A program made the position numbers and the translations under genes. A DNA stretch of 50,583 nt, taken from NCBI GenBank assembly GCA_030430455.1, contig JAUIJB010000020.1:1-50583 (forward strand), given 5' to 3'. Below are positions 16,846 to 25,303 of this stretch, piece by piece. Numbering within the stretch: position 1 is the first letter of the stretch; each line of letters begins with the position of its first letter. Source of the stretch: Verrucomicrobiia bacterium (GTDB lineage Bacteria > Verrucomicrobiota > Verrucomicrobiia > Verrucomicrobiales > Akkermansiaceae). The notes under the pieces were generated by a model that was given only the letters and a program-made list of their open reading frames with translations, was not told the origin of the DNA and did not search any database.

Positions 16846-18639
16846 TCAGGGGGTGACGGCGGGGCCGGTGATGAGGCAGTGGTCCTCGTTCCAGTCGATC
16901 GCGTCGAAGGTCTCGATCATCATCCCCCCCCTGCTGGTGGCGAAATAGCGGTTGCGCTGCGGGAGGCGGTCGGTAAGGAGCTCGCGGTGGCGCTGGCCGA
17001 GGCGGTTGGCCTGCTCGCGGAGCCGGGTGTTGAAGAGCTGGCCGGACAGCGCGCCCGCGCGGGCGGGCTGGCCGGACTTGAGCTCGGTGGCGTGCCAGTG
17101 GCGGCCGTCGCCGTCGGTGTAGAAGACCTCGTCGAGGTCGAAGTCGAAGGTCGAGACGAGGACCGGCTGGTCCCCGCTCCCGGGGCGCAGCTCGATGCGG
17201 CCCCGCGTCGGTACGACGGCCTCGATGACCTGACCCTGTTCCGAGCGGCTCTGGAACCAGTCGCCGGAGAGCTTGAGGTCGCCGCCGTCGGGCGTCGCCT
17301 TGTAGCGTCCGCCCTCGTGGGAGTTTGCGGTCAGCCGCGCCCACGGGCTGTCGGGGATCGGCACCGGGTGGACGATGGCCGGGTCGCCGAGGGTGAAGGA
17401 ACCGCCGACCAGCACCCCGGTGCGGGAGATCTGCTCCTGCAGGATGTAGGCGGCGTTTTCGCCGGATCCGGGGCGGACCTCGACCAGGGCGGCGCGCGAG
17501 CCGGATCCGCCGAGCCCGTCCTTGAGCAGGATCAGCAGCACCAGCAGGGCGCTGGTGCCGAGCGAGATGAGCGGGGTGGTGACGAACAACTTGTGGCGCA
17601 TGCCCGACTTGGCGAAGACGAACAGGTTGACCGGGCCGACGAGGATGCCGAAGGCGATCAGCACGACGACGAAGATGGCGTAGTTGAAGCCGCGCTTGCC
17701 GAAGCTCGAGTAGAGCGGCCAGCTGCCGCTGTAGTCGCTGCGCAGGCTCTGGTTGAGGACCGGGATCCTGCCGGCCTGGTAGCGGTCGAGCATCGTCGCC
17801 GGGTCGAGCTCGAGGCTGGCGGCGATGGACCGCAGCTCGATCCGGCCGAGGCCGTATTCCGCCTCGCGCCCGCCGGTCTCGCCAATGCCGAGGGAGGAGA
17901 GTGTCGATGATGCGTTGAGGGTGCGGATCCCGATCCGCCCGCCGAGCCGGCACCACTGCAGGATCGCGTTGCGCGCCGGGGCGGGGACCTTCATCCAGTC
18001 GTCGTCGGTGAGGATCATCCCGTCGAAGCCGCCGTAGGCGCGCCAGTCCTCGGGCATCCGCAGGGGATTGAAGCGCGCCGCGAACTCGGAGCTGCCGCGG
18101 TGCGAGGAGCTCCTCGAACTCAGGGCGGAGTCGAGCTTGGAGGCATTCGGCGTGTGGAGCGACTCGCTCATCAGCAGCGCCGGCTGGTCGGTGGCGTAGC
18201 TCGAGCTGAGCGACCCGGTCATGCGACCGAAGTCGCCGCTCATGGTGATGCGGGTGTTCGAGCCGCTGCCGTAGTAGGAGGCGCCCGACGAGGTCACCAC
18301 CGGCACCAGCAGGTCCTGGCTGGTGGTCCGCTCGGCCGCGGCCTCGAGGGTGAACGACGAGTCGAGCCGGCCGGAGTCGCCGCGGTAGTGGCCGGAGTCG
18401 TTCGACTGGGTGTCGAATCGCAGCGTCGCGGGGTCCTTGGTCTTGTTCACCACCGTGACGCGGACCGGCAGGAAGCCGCCGGGGGCGGGGCGGGAGAACA
18501 GCGCCTCGGCGGTGACCCGGGTCGCGTTGTTCGGGATCGGCGAGTGCGAGAACAGGGTCTGCTGCGCGCCGGCGCGGACCGCCGTCAGGGCGAGCAGGAG
18601 CGTCAGCAGGGCGAGCCGGCGGGGCGGGGGAGGTCTCAC
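16846..18639 (-). CDS. Exported membrane protein of the MoxR/ABC operon
   Basis: 597 residues, family not firmly recognised. There is a signal peptide (to about residue 25, ALTAVRAGAQQ), then an extracytoplasmic half with beta segments (VRVTVVNKTKDPATLRFD). GGFDGMILTDDDWMKVPA, with LQWCRLGGRIGIRT, resembles the glutamine-amidotransferase-like fold of DUF4350/GldG-type proteins. Two membrane helices (about 322-342 and 352-372) precede a C-terminal domain of about 220 residues. Its start overlaps the moxR stop by 4 bases (ATGA). The position suggests it is the periplasmic partner of the ABC exporter; that role is inference. Confidence 0.75.
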   Translation of the reverse strand: MRPPPPRRLALLTLLLALTAVRAGAQQTLFSHSPIPNNATRVTAEALFSRPAPGGFLPVRVTVVNKTKDPATLRFDTQSNDSGHYRGDSGRLDSSFTLEAAAERTTSQDLLVPVVTSSGASYYGSGSNTRITMSGDFGRMTGSLSSSYATDQPALLMSESLHTPNASKLDSALSSRSSSHRGSSEFAARFNPLRMPEDWRAYGGFDGMILTDDDWMKVPAPARNAILQWCRLGGRIGIRTLNASSTLSSLGIGETGGREAEYGLGRIELRSIAASLELDPATMLDRYQAGRIPVLNQSLRSDYSGSWPLYSSFGKRGFNYAIFVVVLIAFGILVGPVNLFVFAKSGMRHKLFVTTPLISLGTSALLVLLILLKDGLGGSGSRAALVEVRPGSGENAAYILQEQISRTGVLVGGSFTLGDPAIVHPVPIPDSPWARLTANSHEGGRYKATPDGGDLKLSGDWFQSRSEQGQVIEAVVPTRGRIELRPGSGDQPVLVSTFDFDLDEVFYTDGDGRHWHATELKSGQPARAGALSGQLFNTRLREQANRLGQRHRELLTDRLPQRNRYFATSRGGMMIETFDAIDWNEDHCLITGPAVTP

Positions 18640-19652
18640 GAGCTGGTGGCGGTGGTCATGGTCTTCGGCGTCGCCCCGGCCTGGAAGGGGACCTCGTCGA
18701 GCAGGCTGCGCACCACGTCGTTGTTGGTGAGACCCTCGACCCGGGCGTTGTACTCGAGCACCACGCGGTGGCGCAGCACGGAGGGGGCGACGAAGCGGAC
18801 GTCCTCGAACGAGGCGTTGGTGCGCTCGTTCATCAGCGCGCGGGCCTTGGCGGCCGAGGCCAGCGAGAGCGCCGCCCGCGGGCTGGCGCCGTAGCGGATG
18901 CCGCGGGCCGCGGCCGACTGGCCCGGGTGGCTGGCGTCGACGACCCGGGCGATGTAGTTGGCGACCACGTCGGGGAGGAAGATGCGTCGCACCAGCCCGA
19001 GGATCTCGTCGAGCGTGGCGGCGTCCATGATCGGGTCGACCTGCGGCTCGGCGCCGAGCTCGCGGCCGGTGACGATCTTCTCGAGGGTCTCGACGTTGTT
19101 GCGGGTCACCTCGAGCTTGAACAGGAAACGGTCGAGCTGGGCCTCGGGCAAGGGGTAGGTGCCCTCGAGCTCGATCGGGTTCTGGGTCGCCAGCACGAAG
19201 AAGGGCCGCGGCAGGTCGTGGGTCTCGCCGAGCACCGTGACGCGGCGCTCCTGCATCGCCTCGAGCAGGGCGGACTGGGTCTTCGGCGAGGCGCGGTTGA
19301 TTTCGTCGGCCAGCACGATGTTGGTGAACAGGGGACCGGGCTGGAACACGAAGCGGCGCTGGCCGTCGACTTCCTGCAGCACCGGGTTGCCGGTGATGTC
19401 GCCGGGCAGCAGGTCGGGGGTGAACTGGACCCGGCGGGTGTCGAGCCGCAGGGTCTTCGAGAGCCCTTTGACCAGCTCGGTCTTGCCGAGGCCCGGCAGG
19501 CCCTCGAGCAGGACGTGGCCGCGGGCGAGGATGCCGGTGAGGACCAGCTCGATCAGCTCCTCCTGGCCGAAGAGAACCTGGTTGAGGGCGGCGCTGAGGG
19601 AGCGGACATGCTTGCCGGCGGCACTGACTTCGGTTTCGGAGGCGAATTCCAT
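18636..19652 (-). CDS. MoxR-family AAA+ ATPase
   Basis: 338 residues. Walker A GLPGLGKTELVKGLS, Walker B VLADEINRASPKTQSALLEA, sensor 1 VLATQNPIELEGTYPLPEAQ, and the C-terminal lid with YGASPRAALSLASAAKARAL are all characteristic of MoxR proteins. These act as chaperone-like ATPases that mature or assemble protein complexes. It is the first gene of a coupled five-gene operon (MoxR, membrane protein, ABC ATPase, permease, DUF58). The ATG at 19652 (MEFASETEVS) is chosen; upstream codons run into repeat DNA. Confidence 0.95.
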   Translation of the reverse strand: MEFASETEVSAAGKHVRSLSAALNQVLFGQEELIELVLTGILARGHVLLEGLPGLGKTELVKGLSKTLRLDTRRVQFTPDLLPGDITGNPVLQEVDGQRRFVFQPGPLFTNIVLADEINRASPKTQSALLEAMQERRVTVLGETHDLPRPFFVLATQNPIELEGTYPLPEAQLDRFLFKLEVTRNNVETLEKIVTGRELGAEPQVDPIMDAATLDEILGLVRRIFLPDVVANYIARVVDASHPGQSAAARGIRYGASPRAALSLASAAKARALMNERTNASFEDVRFVAPSVLRHRVVLEYNARVEGLTNNDVVRSLLDEVPFQAGATPKTMTTATSS

Positions 19653-19749
19653 GGATGATGCAGGATGGGACGGATTATTCGGAGTCAGGGTGAAGTTGCG
19701 ATGAAAATCCCGGGCAATCCTTGGAATGACGGGGGCGGTGATGGGGTCG

Positions 19750-20071
19750 GCTGGCGGTGCGGACCGGCTGGAAAGCGCCGCCATGGCAACCAAGCGGCTG
19801 GGGAGAGGTGGCGAAGCACAGGGCATAAGACCTATAGGACCTATGGGACCTATATGGCGTGAGGCTTCGCCTCACCCTTGAATTTAGGATGGCTGCGGAA
19901 GGTGAGCTCCCGCCCCACCCATCTTCGCAGCGCCAGGACCGACACTGCGGAGCGCATGAGGTGCTTCCCTAGGTCCTATAGGACCCAGAGGACCTATTTC
20001 CTTCGCTCCGCCACCTCTTCCCAGCCACTCATCGCCCAACCCGCGCTTTCCAGCCGGTCCGCACCGCCAGC
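19750..20071. repeat. Large inverted-repeat structure in the 460-bp gap upstream of moxR
   Basis: The gap 19653-20112 has no credible gene. A perfect 29-bp inverted repeat (19750-19778 against 20043-20071; starts GCTGGCGGTGCGGACC) forms the outer arms. Moving inward, a second imperfect pair follows (GGCTGGGGAGAGGTGGCG at 19796 against its complement ending at 20026). Then come mirrored nonamer arrays: AGGACCTAT-type at 19826-19851 and TATAGGACC-type at 19968-19997. The centre has a small perfect hairpin (GTGAGGC, TTC loop, GCCTCAC, 19859-19875). It looks like two inverted copies of one element around a unique centre. Confidence 0.8.
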
Positions 20072-20112
20072 GCGCCCCACGACACCTCCACTCCCCAAGC
20101 GGCCGCGCCTCA

Positions 20113-21018
20113 TCACGGCCCGGCCGCCAAGTCACCCGGTCGGTGCCCCTCTGCCGCTCCGCGCCGCCGCGGCATCAGCGAGACCAGCCAGGCGACGGTG
20201 AAGATCAGCCCGGCGGCGAAGGCCATCATCCCGGAGGTGGTGGTGCCGCTGAAGCCGAACAAGGGGGGCACGGTCAGCGCCCCGAGGTGGCCGAGCACGG
20301 CCGACAACACCGCCACCGCCGAGGCGACCAGCAGCATCGGCAGCAAGCGCCGGGTGACCAGCTGGGCGGTGGCGGCGGGGACGATGAGCATGGCGATGAC
20401 GATGATGCTGCCCACCGACTCGAAGGCCGCCACCGTGGTCACCGCCACCAGCGTCATCAGCAGGTAGTGGAGCAGGTTGGAGGAAAAGCCGAGGGTGTCG
20501 GCGAGGGCGGGGTCGAAGGCGCTCAGGCGGAGCTCCTTGTAGAGCAGGGCGATCACCGCGATGTTCAACAGCAGCACCGCGCCGTTGACGATCGCCGCGC
20601 GGGGGACCTCGCCGGGCACGATCGGGGCACTGAACTCGAGCGAGCCGTAGAGCACGCAGCCGGGATCGAGGTCGACGTGGTCGGCCGCGCGCACGATCAG
20701 GACCAGCCCGATGGCGAACAGGGTGGTGAAGACCACCCCCATGGCCGCGCCGCGGTCGACGTTGGCGAAGCGGTTGATCCACTGCGTGAAGAGCGCGGTG
20801 AGGACGCCGGTGACGGCGGCACCGAGGAACATCGGCAGGCTCTCCCGCGAACCGGTGAACAGGAAGGCCAGTGCCAGCCCGGGGAGCACCGCGTGGCTGA
20901 TCGCGTCGCCCATCATGCTCATCTTGCGCAGCACCAGGAAGCATCCCGGCAGCGCGCAGGCCAGCGCGCACAGCGCGCCGGTGACGACGATCCAGGTGTC
21001 GGTGAAGTTCCAGTCCAT
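20113..21018 (-). CDS. Metal ABC transporter permease (second, TroD/ZnuB type)
   Basis: 301 residues with about 8 membrane segments. MSMMGDAISHAVLPGLALAF is the family hallmark of ABC-3 permeases (PF00950) for Zn/Mn/Fe import, and ESVGSIIVIAMLIVPAATAQ is the second conserved segment. It is the last gene of the metal operon and pairs with the fused permease upstream to form the membrane channel. A 188-bp repeat-filled spacer separates the two genes, unusual for partners in one complex. A Gly/Pro tail follows the last helix. Confidence 0.93.
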   Translation of the reverse strand: MDWNFTDTWIVVTGALCALACALPGCFLVLRKMSMMGDAISHAVLPGLALAFLFTGSRESLPMFLGAAVTGVLTALFTQWINRFANVDRGAAMGVVFTTLFAIGLVLIVRAADHVDLDPGCVLYGSLEFSAPIVPGEVPRAAIVNGAVLLLNIAVIALLYKELRLSAFDPALADTLGFSSNLLHYLLMTLVAVTTVAAFESVGSIIVIAMLIVPAATAQLVTRRLLPMLLVASAVAVLSAVLGHLGALTVPPLFGFSGTTTSGMMAFAAGLIFTVAWLVSLMPRRRGAAEGHRPGDLAAGP

Positions 21019-21060
21019 CGGAGCAGGGCCGCCCGGGGAGAGCAGCTCGTGGTGGCTTGA

Positions 21061-21172
21061 AGTGGCGAGTGAAAAGTAAAAAGGAAAAAGTGGAAAGTGA
21101 GCGCTTGGGGAGTGAGTCGCTCGTTTCTAGCTCATCTGCCATCTGCCATCTGCCATCTACGATCCATGATTC
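21061..21172. repeat. Composite intergenic repeat element R5 inside the metal operon
   Basis: In-phase heptamers AGTGGCG, AGTGAAA, AGTAAAA, AGGAAAA, AGTGGAA, AGTGAGC (21061-21102) run into the core GCTTGGGGAGTGAGTCG and CTCGTTTCTAGCTCATCT. The second array is CTCATCT and three GCCATCT (21131-21158), fading through ACGATCC and ATGATTC. It is the cleanest copy of the array-core-array layout and lies between two permease genes of one operon. Confidence 0.85.
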
Positions 21173-21206
21173 AGGGTGGCTGGGGTGGCGCGCTTGGGAG
21201 GCGGGG

Positions 21207-22523
21207 CTAGATCCGGTGCGGGCTGGCCGGGATCTGGAGGTCGGGGGCGAGCTCGCGTTCGAGCTCGCGGACCATCTCGGGTCCGAGGATGTGCTCGACC
21301 ATGTCGGCGTCGCGGTCGACGTGGCTCGGGGCGATGTCGGCATGGCGGATGAGGTAGAGCTCCCACAGGCGGTGGTTGCGGGTGATCCGGGCGGCCTCGC
21401 CGAAGCCGGACTCCGAGAGCAGGATGCTGTCGGGGTCCGCGGTGGACTCGAGGTGGTCCTCGCGGCGGGCCAGCGAGAGCAGTTGCTTGAGCTGGTGCGG
21501 CGTCCAGCTGCGGTGGGCCAGCAGCTCGCCGCGCGGCACCGGGTGGTTGGCGATCGGGCCCGCGTCGCCCTCGAGCACCTCGTAGACCGAGCGCAGCAGG
21601 TGCTGGCGGCCGACTCGGCGCTGCAGGTGGCGGTGGTCGAGGTAGCGCGGGACGATGCCGCGCTTGGTGCCGAAGAACATGCTGACCAGGAAGACGCTGG
21701 CCGCGGCGATCACGATGACCGCCCCGGCCGGGGTGTCCTGGAGCAGGGCGCTGAGCGAGGCGCCGAGCCAGCCGCTGAAGGCGCCGATGATGCCGGAGAG
21801 GACCAGCATCACGCCCAGCCGCTCGGTCCAGAACCGCGCCGCGGCGGCGGGGATGATGAGGAAGGCGATGACCAGGATCAGGCCGACCGACTGCAGCCCG
21901 ATGACCGTCACCGCGGTCACCAGGCCGAGCAGCAGCACGTCGAGGAGCAGGACCGGCCAGCCCTGTGACGCGGCGTAGCTCTCGTCGAAGCACAGCAGCG
22001 TGAACTCCTTGAGCAGCACGATGGAGACGGCGCAGGCGGCGACCGACACCGTGGCGATGAAGGTGAAGTCGGACAGGACGATCGAGGCGGTCTTGCCGTA
22101 GACGAAGGACATCAGCCCGCTGGCATCGGGAAGGTTGCGGACCATCTGCAGGATCGCCACCCCGGTGCCGAAGAACACCGACAGGACGAAGCCCATGGCG
22201 ACGTCGTCGCGCAGGCGGGTGGTGCGGCGGATGGCGAGCATGACCGCGACCCCGGCCAGCCCGGAGAGGGTCGCCCCGCCGAGCAGGGCGGGCAGGCTCT
22301 TTCCCGCGCCGCCGAGCGAGGTCAGGATGGCGAAGGCCAAGGCGATGCCGGGCAGGGTGGCGTGCGACAGCACGTCACCCATCAGCGAGCGCTTGCGCAG
22401 CAGCAGCAGGCTACCGACCACCCCCGAGCCGAGCCCGAGCAGCGCCGTCGCCCCCACGACCAGCTGCGTGTTGTAGTCCTGCAGGAGCAACACGCGAAGG
22501 AAGTCGTCGAGGGTGAAGGGCAT
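21207..22523 (-). CDS. Metal ABC transporter permease fused to a DtxR/MntR-like metal-sensor domain
   Basis: 438 residues. Residues 1-285 are an ABC-3 permease with about 8 helices and the hallmark RSLMGDVLSHATLPGIALAF. Residues about 295-438 are soluble. The first part (HLLRSVYEVLEGDAGPIANH) resembles the winged-helix region and the second (RITRNHRLWELYLIRHADIA, then DADMVEHILGPEM) the dimerisation domain of DtxR/MntR repressors. The positions matching metal ligands are kept: His384, Asp407, Glu410 and His411. It may sense cytoplasmic metal at the transporter, or bind DNA; both are inference. No separate DtxR gene is in the window. The start MPFTLDDF is used; the upstream in-frame codons are heptamer repeat. 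Confidence 0.9.
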   Translation of the reverse strand: MPFTLDDFLRVLLLQDYNTQLVVGATALLGLGSGVVGSLLLLRKRSLMGDVLSHATLPGIALAFAILTSLGGAGKSLPALLGGATLSGLAGVAVMLAIRRTTRLRDDVAMGFVLSVFFGTGVAILQMVRNLPDASGLMSFVYGKTASIVLSDFTFIATVSVAACAVSIVLLKEFTLLCFDESYAASQGWPVLLLDVLLLGLVTAVTVIGLQSVGLILVIAFLIIPAAAARFWTERLGVMLVLSGIIGAFSGWLGASLSALLQDTPAGAVIVIAAASVFLVSMFFGTKRGIVPRYLDHRHLQRRVGRQHLLRSVYEVLEGDAGPIANHPVPRGELLAHRSWTPHQLKQLLSLARREDHLESTADPDSILLSESGFGEAARITRNHRLWELYLIRHADIAPSHVDRDADMVEHILGPEMVRELERELAPDLQIPASPHRI

Positions 22524-22703
22524 GGGAGATGGGAGATCTTGGATCATGGATCTTCGATCATGGATGGTGGATGGTGGATGGTGGATGGAAGATGGTGGAT
22601 GAACTTGAAACGAGCGATTCACCCCTCAAGCACTTTCACTGCTCACTGCTCACTGCTCACTGCTCACTGCTCACTGCTCTCCGCTCTCCGCTCACTGGCT
22701 CAC
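22524..22703. repeat. Composite intergenic repeat element R6 inside the metal operon (reverse orientation)
   Basis: Bases 22524-22600 are eleven unbroken heptamers, all ending in GAT (for example CTTGGAT, CATGGAT, then GGTGGAT repeated). The core follows in reverse complement (GAACTTGAAACGAGCGATTC, CCCCTCAAGCACT, 22601-22633). Bases 22640-22695 are eight more heptamers: five TGCTCAC, then TGCTCTC, CGCTCTC, CGCTCAC. The element fills the entire gap between the permease start and the ATPase stop. It is the longest array set in the window. Confidence 0.9.
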
Positions 22704-23474
22704 CTAGCTTCGGGTCAGCGCGTTGGCGGCGCGGTCGAGCAGGGCGAGGCGGCCGCCGTAGGTCTTCCTGAGGTTGTCATCGGTGAAGACTTCCGCGGTC
22801 GGGCCGGAGGCGACCACCCGCATGTTGAGCAGCACGGTCCAGTCGAAGTATTCGCCAACCGTGGCGAGGTCGTGGTGGACGACCAGGCAGGTCCGGCCGC
22901 GCTCGCGGAGCTCCTTGAGCAGGGTGACGATGGCCTGCTCGGTGGCGGCGTCGACCGCGGCGAAGGGTTCATCCATGAAGTAGACCCGGGCATCCTGGGC
23001 GAGCGCCCGGGCCAGGAAGACGCGCTGCTGCTGGCCGCCGGAGAGCTGGCTGATCTGGCGGTGGGCGAGGGACCCGATGCCGACCTTCTCGAGCGCCTCC
23101 ATGGCGGCGGCGCGCTGCTTGCGGCCGACCCGGCGGAACCAGCCGAGGCGGCGGTAGGTGCCCATGGCGACCACGTCGAGCGCCGACACCGGGAAGTCCC
23201 AGTCGACGCTCTCGCGCTGCGGCACGTAGCCGACGAGGTGGCGGTTGGCGCGGTAGGGCTTGCCGTAGATGTGCGCCCAGCCGGAGGTCTTCGGGATCAG
23301 GTCGAGGCAGGCCTTGATCAGGGTCGACTTGCCGGCGCCGTTGGGGCCGACGATGCCGACCAGCTTGCCCTCCGGGATGTTCAGCTCGACGTCCCAGATG
23401 ACCGGCTTGCGCTGGTAGGCGACGGTCAGGTCGTGGACCGTGAGCGGGTAGTCCGGTGGGTGTTCGTGGTGCAT
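22704..23474 (-). CDS. Metal ABC transporter ATP-binding protein (TroB/ZnuC type)
   Basis: 256 residues, a single nucleotide-binding domain. Walker [17 protein letters not shown]-loop [20 protein letters not shown], signature [15 protein letters not shown], Walker [17 protein letters not shown] and switch [14 protein letters not shown] are intact. [15 protein letters not shown] is typical of Mn/Zn-importing ATPases. It starts 2 bases after the stop of the outer-membrane protein gene, so the two are probably co-translated. The start at 23474 (MHHEHPPDY) has a His/Pro-rich N-terminus. Confidence 0.95.
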   Translation of the reverse strand: MHHEHPPDYPLTVHDLTVAYQRKPVIWDVELNIPEGKLVGIVGPNGAGKSTLIKACLDLIPKTSGWAHIYGKPYRANRHLVGYVPQRESVDWDFPVSALDVVAMGTYRRLGWFRRVGRKQRAAAMEALEKVGIGSLAHRQISQLSGGQQQRVFLARALAQDARVYFMDEPFAAVDAATEQAIVTLLKELRERGRTCLVVHHDLATVGEYFDWTVLLNMRVVASGPTAEVFTDDNLRKTYGGRLALLDRAANALTRS

Positions 23475-23476
23475 GG

Positions 23477-24274
23477 TCAGAAGCGCACGGTGAAGCCCGA
23501 GAACAGCCCGAGATCCTCGGCATGCCCATTCAGCCCGATCTGGGCGCCGGCGTCGAGCAGCAGGTTGCGGTTCACCGCGTAGGTCAGGCCGCCGGCCAGA
23601 TAGGGCTCGTAGCGGTCCTCGCCGAGGATGCCGACGTACTCGACGAAGCAGCCCCAGGACCGGGTCAGGTCGAAGCCGAGCACGGCGGAGTGGAGGAACT
23701 CGAAGGCATGGTCGCCCGCGCCGTCGTCGAGGTAGTCGAGTTCCGCCATGAGTCCGAGACCGAGGCCGTCGGCGAGGTCCATCGAGAAGGGAACGATCAG
23801 TCCGCCTTCCCACTCGCCGTTGCTCGGGGCCGTGCCCGTGGGGATCTTGACGAAGGGGAACAGGGCAAGCGCGGTGTCGCCGCCGTCGTTGCCCCAGAGG
23901 TTCCACTTCAGCCGCAGGGTGAGGTCGCCGAAACCCTCGGCATCCGCAACCGGGCCGGCGTTGTTCTCGAAGATGTAGCTGTCCCACACGACCTGGAGGT
24001 CGGTGTGGTCGCTGAGGCCGAGTTTGAAGTTGGTGGCCATCACCGTGTGGGTGTCGTCGCGGCCGTCGCGGCGCCAGTCGAAGATGCTCGCCTCGATCTG
24101 GACGTGGCCGGCGTCCACCGTGATCGGGCTTTCGGTGGCGTCCGGGCGGTCGGCGGAAAGTTCGCGCATCGACTCGGCCGGAACCGGATCGAAGAGTGAG
24201 TGGGCCGTGAGGCACGGGGCAAGGGACAAGGACAGCAGGGTGGCGAGCGGGATTCGCGGGAGCTTCGTGTTCAT
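23477..24274 (-). CDS. Outer-membrane beta-barrel protein (PF13557-like transporter) in the metal operon
   Basis: 265 residues. A signal peptide (to about residue 24, LAPCLTAHS) precedes [20 protein letters not shown], the characteristic start of the MetA-pathway/putative transporter barrel family. Alternating amphipathic strands continue to a C-terminal phenylalanine (FSGFTVRF), typical of barrel assembly signals. There is no TonB box or plug domain. It lies between the receptor gene (34 bases) and the ATPase gene (2 bases), so it may be the outer-membrane entry route for the same metal. That role is inferred from context only. Confidence 0.8.
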   Translation of the reverse strand: MNTKLPRIPLATLLSLSLAPCLTAHSLFDPVPAESMRELSADRPDATESPITVDAGHVQIEASIFDWRRDGRDDTHTVMATNFKLGLSDHTDLQVVWDSYIFENNAGPVADAEGFGDLTLRLKWNLWGNDGGDTALALFPFVKIPTGTAPSNGEWEGGLIVPFSMDLADGLGLGLMAELDYLDDGAGDHAFEFLHSAVLGFDLTRSWGCFVEYVGILGEDRYEPYLAGGLTYAVNRNLLLDAGAQIGLNGHAEDLGLFSGFTVRF

Positions 24275-24308
24275 GGATGTCTTGGAGGTTCGGGAGTCGG
24301 AGCGGGGC

Positions 24309-25283
24309 TCAGTTCAGCTTGCCGTGGAGGCCCTTCTCCGGGGCCTCGCCTCCCAGCGCGCGGGTGATGGTGGTGATGTTGTGGTCGATCATGCCGATGT
24401 AGGTGCCCTCGTAGGTCCCGGGGGCACCCATGGCATCGGAGAACAGCTCGCCACCGATGGAGACCTCGTGGCCGCGGGCGCGGGCGCCCTCGACGAGGGC
24501 CTCGACCGATTTCCGCGGCACCGAACTCTCCACGAACACCGCGGGGATCTCGCGCGCAATCAGCTGCTCGACGAGCTCGTTGATGCCCTTCAGACCGGCC
24601 TCCGACTCCGTGCTGATCCCCTGGATGCCGCGGACCTCGAGGCCGTAGGCGCGGGCCATGTAGCCGAAGGCGTCGTGGGCGGTCACCAGCACCCGCTGCC
24701 TCTGCGGGATGCTCCCGAGCGAGCGGCGGGCGTAGTCGTCGAGCCTCTCCAGTTCCTTGCGGTACTCGGCTGCGTTCGCGCGGAAGGCGTCGGCATGGGC
24801 GGGGGCGAGATCGACCAGCGCAGCGGTGATGACGTCGGTGGCCTTGCTCCAGCCGGCGACGTCCATCCAGACGTGCGGGTCGTAGTGGTCGGCCCCGTCG
24901 GTCATGGCGTAGCCGGGACTTTCGAGGATCAGGTCGGTCACCGCGTGGACCGGCTTTCCGGAGCGGGCGAAGCGCGCCATGGTGTCGCTCATCTTCCCCT
25001 CGAGCATCATGCCGTTGTAGAGGATCAGGTCGGCGGACTGCAGCTGCTTGAGGTCGCTGGTGGTCGGCAGGTAGAGGTGCGGGTCGACCCCCTCGCCGAT
25101 GATGTTGTCGACCTCGACGTGGTCGCCGCCGACCTCGCGGGCGACGTCGGCGATCATCGCGATGGTGGCGACCACCCGGGGCTTCGCGTCGCCGGATGCC
25201 GTCCCGGCGGAATCCCGGCAGGAGGGGAGGAGCAGGCCAAGGAAGAGGGTCGGCAGGATGAGGCGGTGGAAAGTTCGTCGCAT
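24309..25283 (-). CDS. Metal ABC transporter substrate-binding lipoprotein (TroA/ZnuA family)
   Basis: 324 residues. A lipoprotein signal with lipobox LLLPSC puts the mature protein at the membrane. The metal ligands expected in cluster A-I receptors are visible: His in VDPHLYLPT, His in DPHVWMDV, His in TAHDAFGYMARAYG, and Asp in FSDAMG. GISTESEAG is conserved family-wide. A third-position histidine (rather than Glu) is the TroA/ZnuA pattern, and there is no His-rich loop, so Zn or Mn remain possible. It is the first gene of the operon. The ATG at 25283 gives a proper signal peptide; the upstream ATG at 25304 would overlap the palindrome. Confidence 0.93.
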   Translation of the reverse strand: MRRTFHRLILPTLFLGLLLPSCRDSAGTASGDAKPRVVATIAMIADVAREVGGDHVEVDNIIGEGVDPHLYLPTTSDLKQLQSADLILYNGMMLEGKMSDTMARFARSGKPVHAVTDLILESPGYAMTDGADHYDPHVWMDVAGWSKATDVITAALVDLAPAHADAFRANAAEYRKELERLDDYARRSLGSIPQRQRVLVTAHDAFGYMARAYGLEVRGIQGISTESEAGLKGINELVEQLIAREIPAVFVESSVPRKSVEALVEGARARGHEVSIGGELFSDAMGAPGTYEGTYIGMIDHNITTITRALGGEAPEKGLHGKLN

Positions 25284-25303
25284 GGGCCGACAAGAATCCA
25301 TCA

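Noticed and set aside
22529..22771. Frames translating through R6 as a repeat protein (WWMVDGG, LLTAHCS patterns)
   Set aside because: A 7-base period gives a 7-residue pattern in every frame, so the peptide repeats are a by-product of the DNA array. No start site or conserved protein supports translation.
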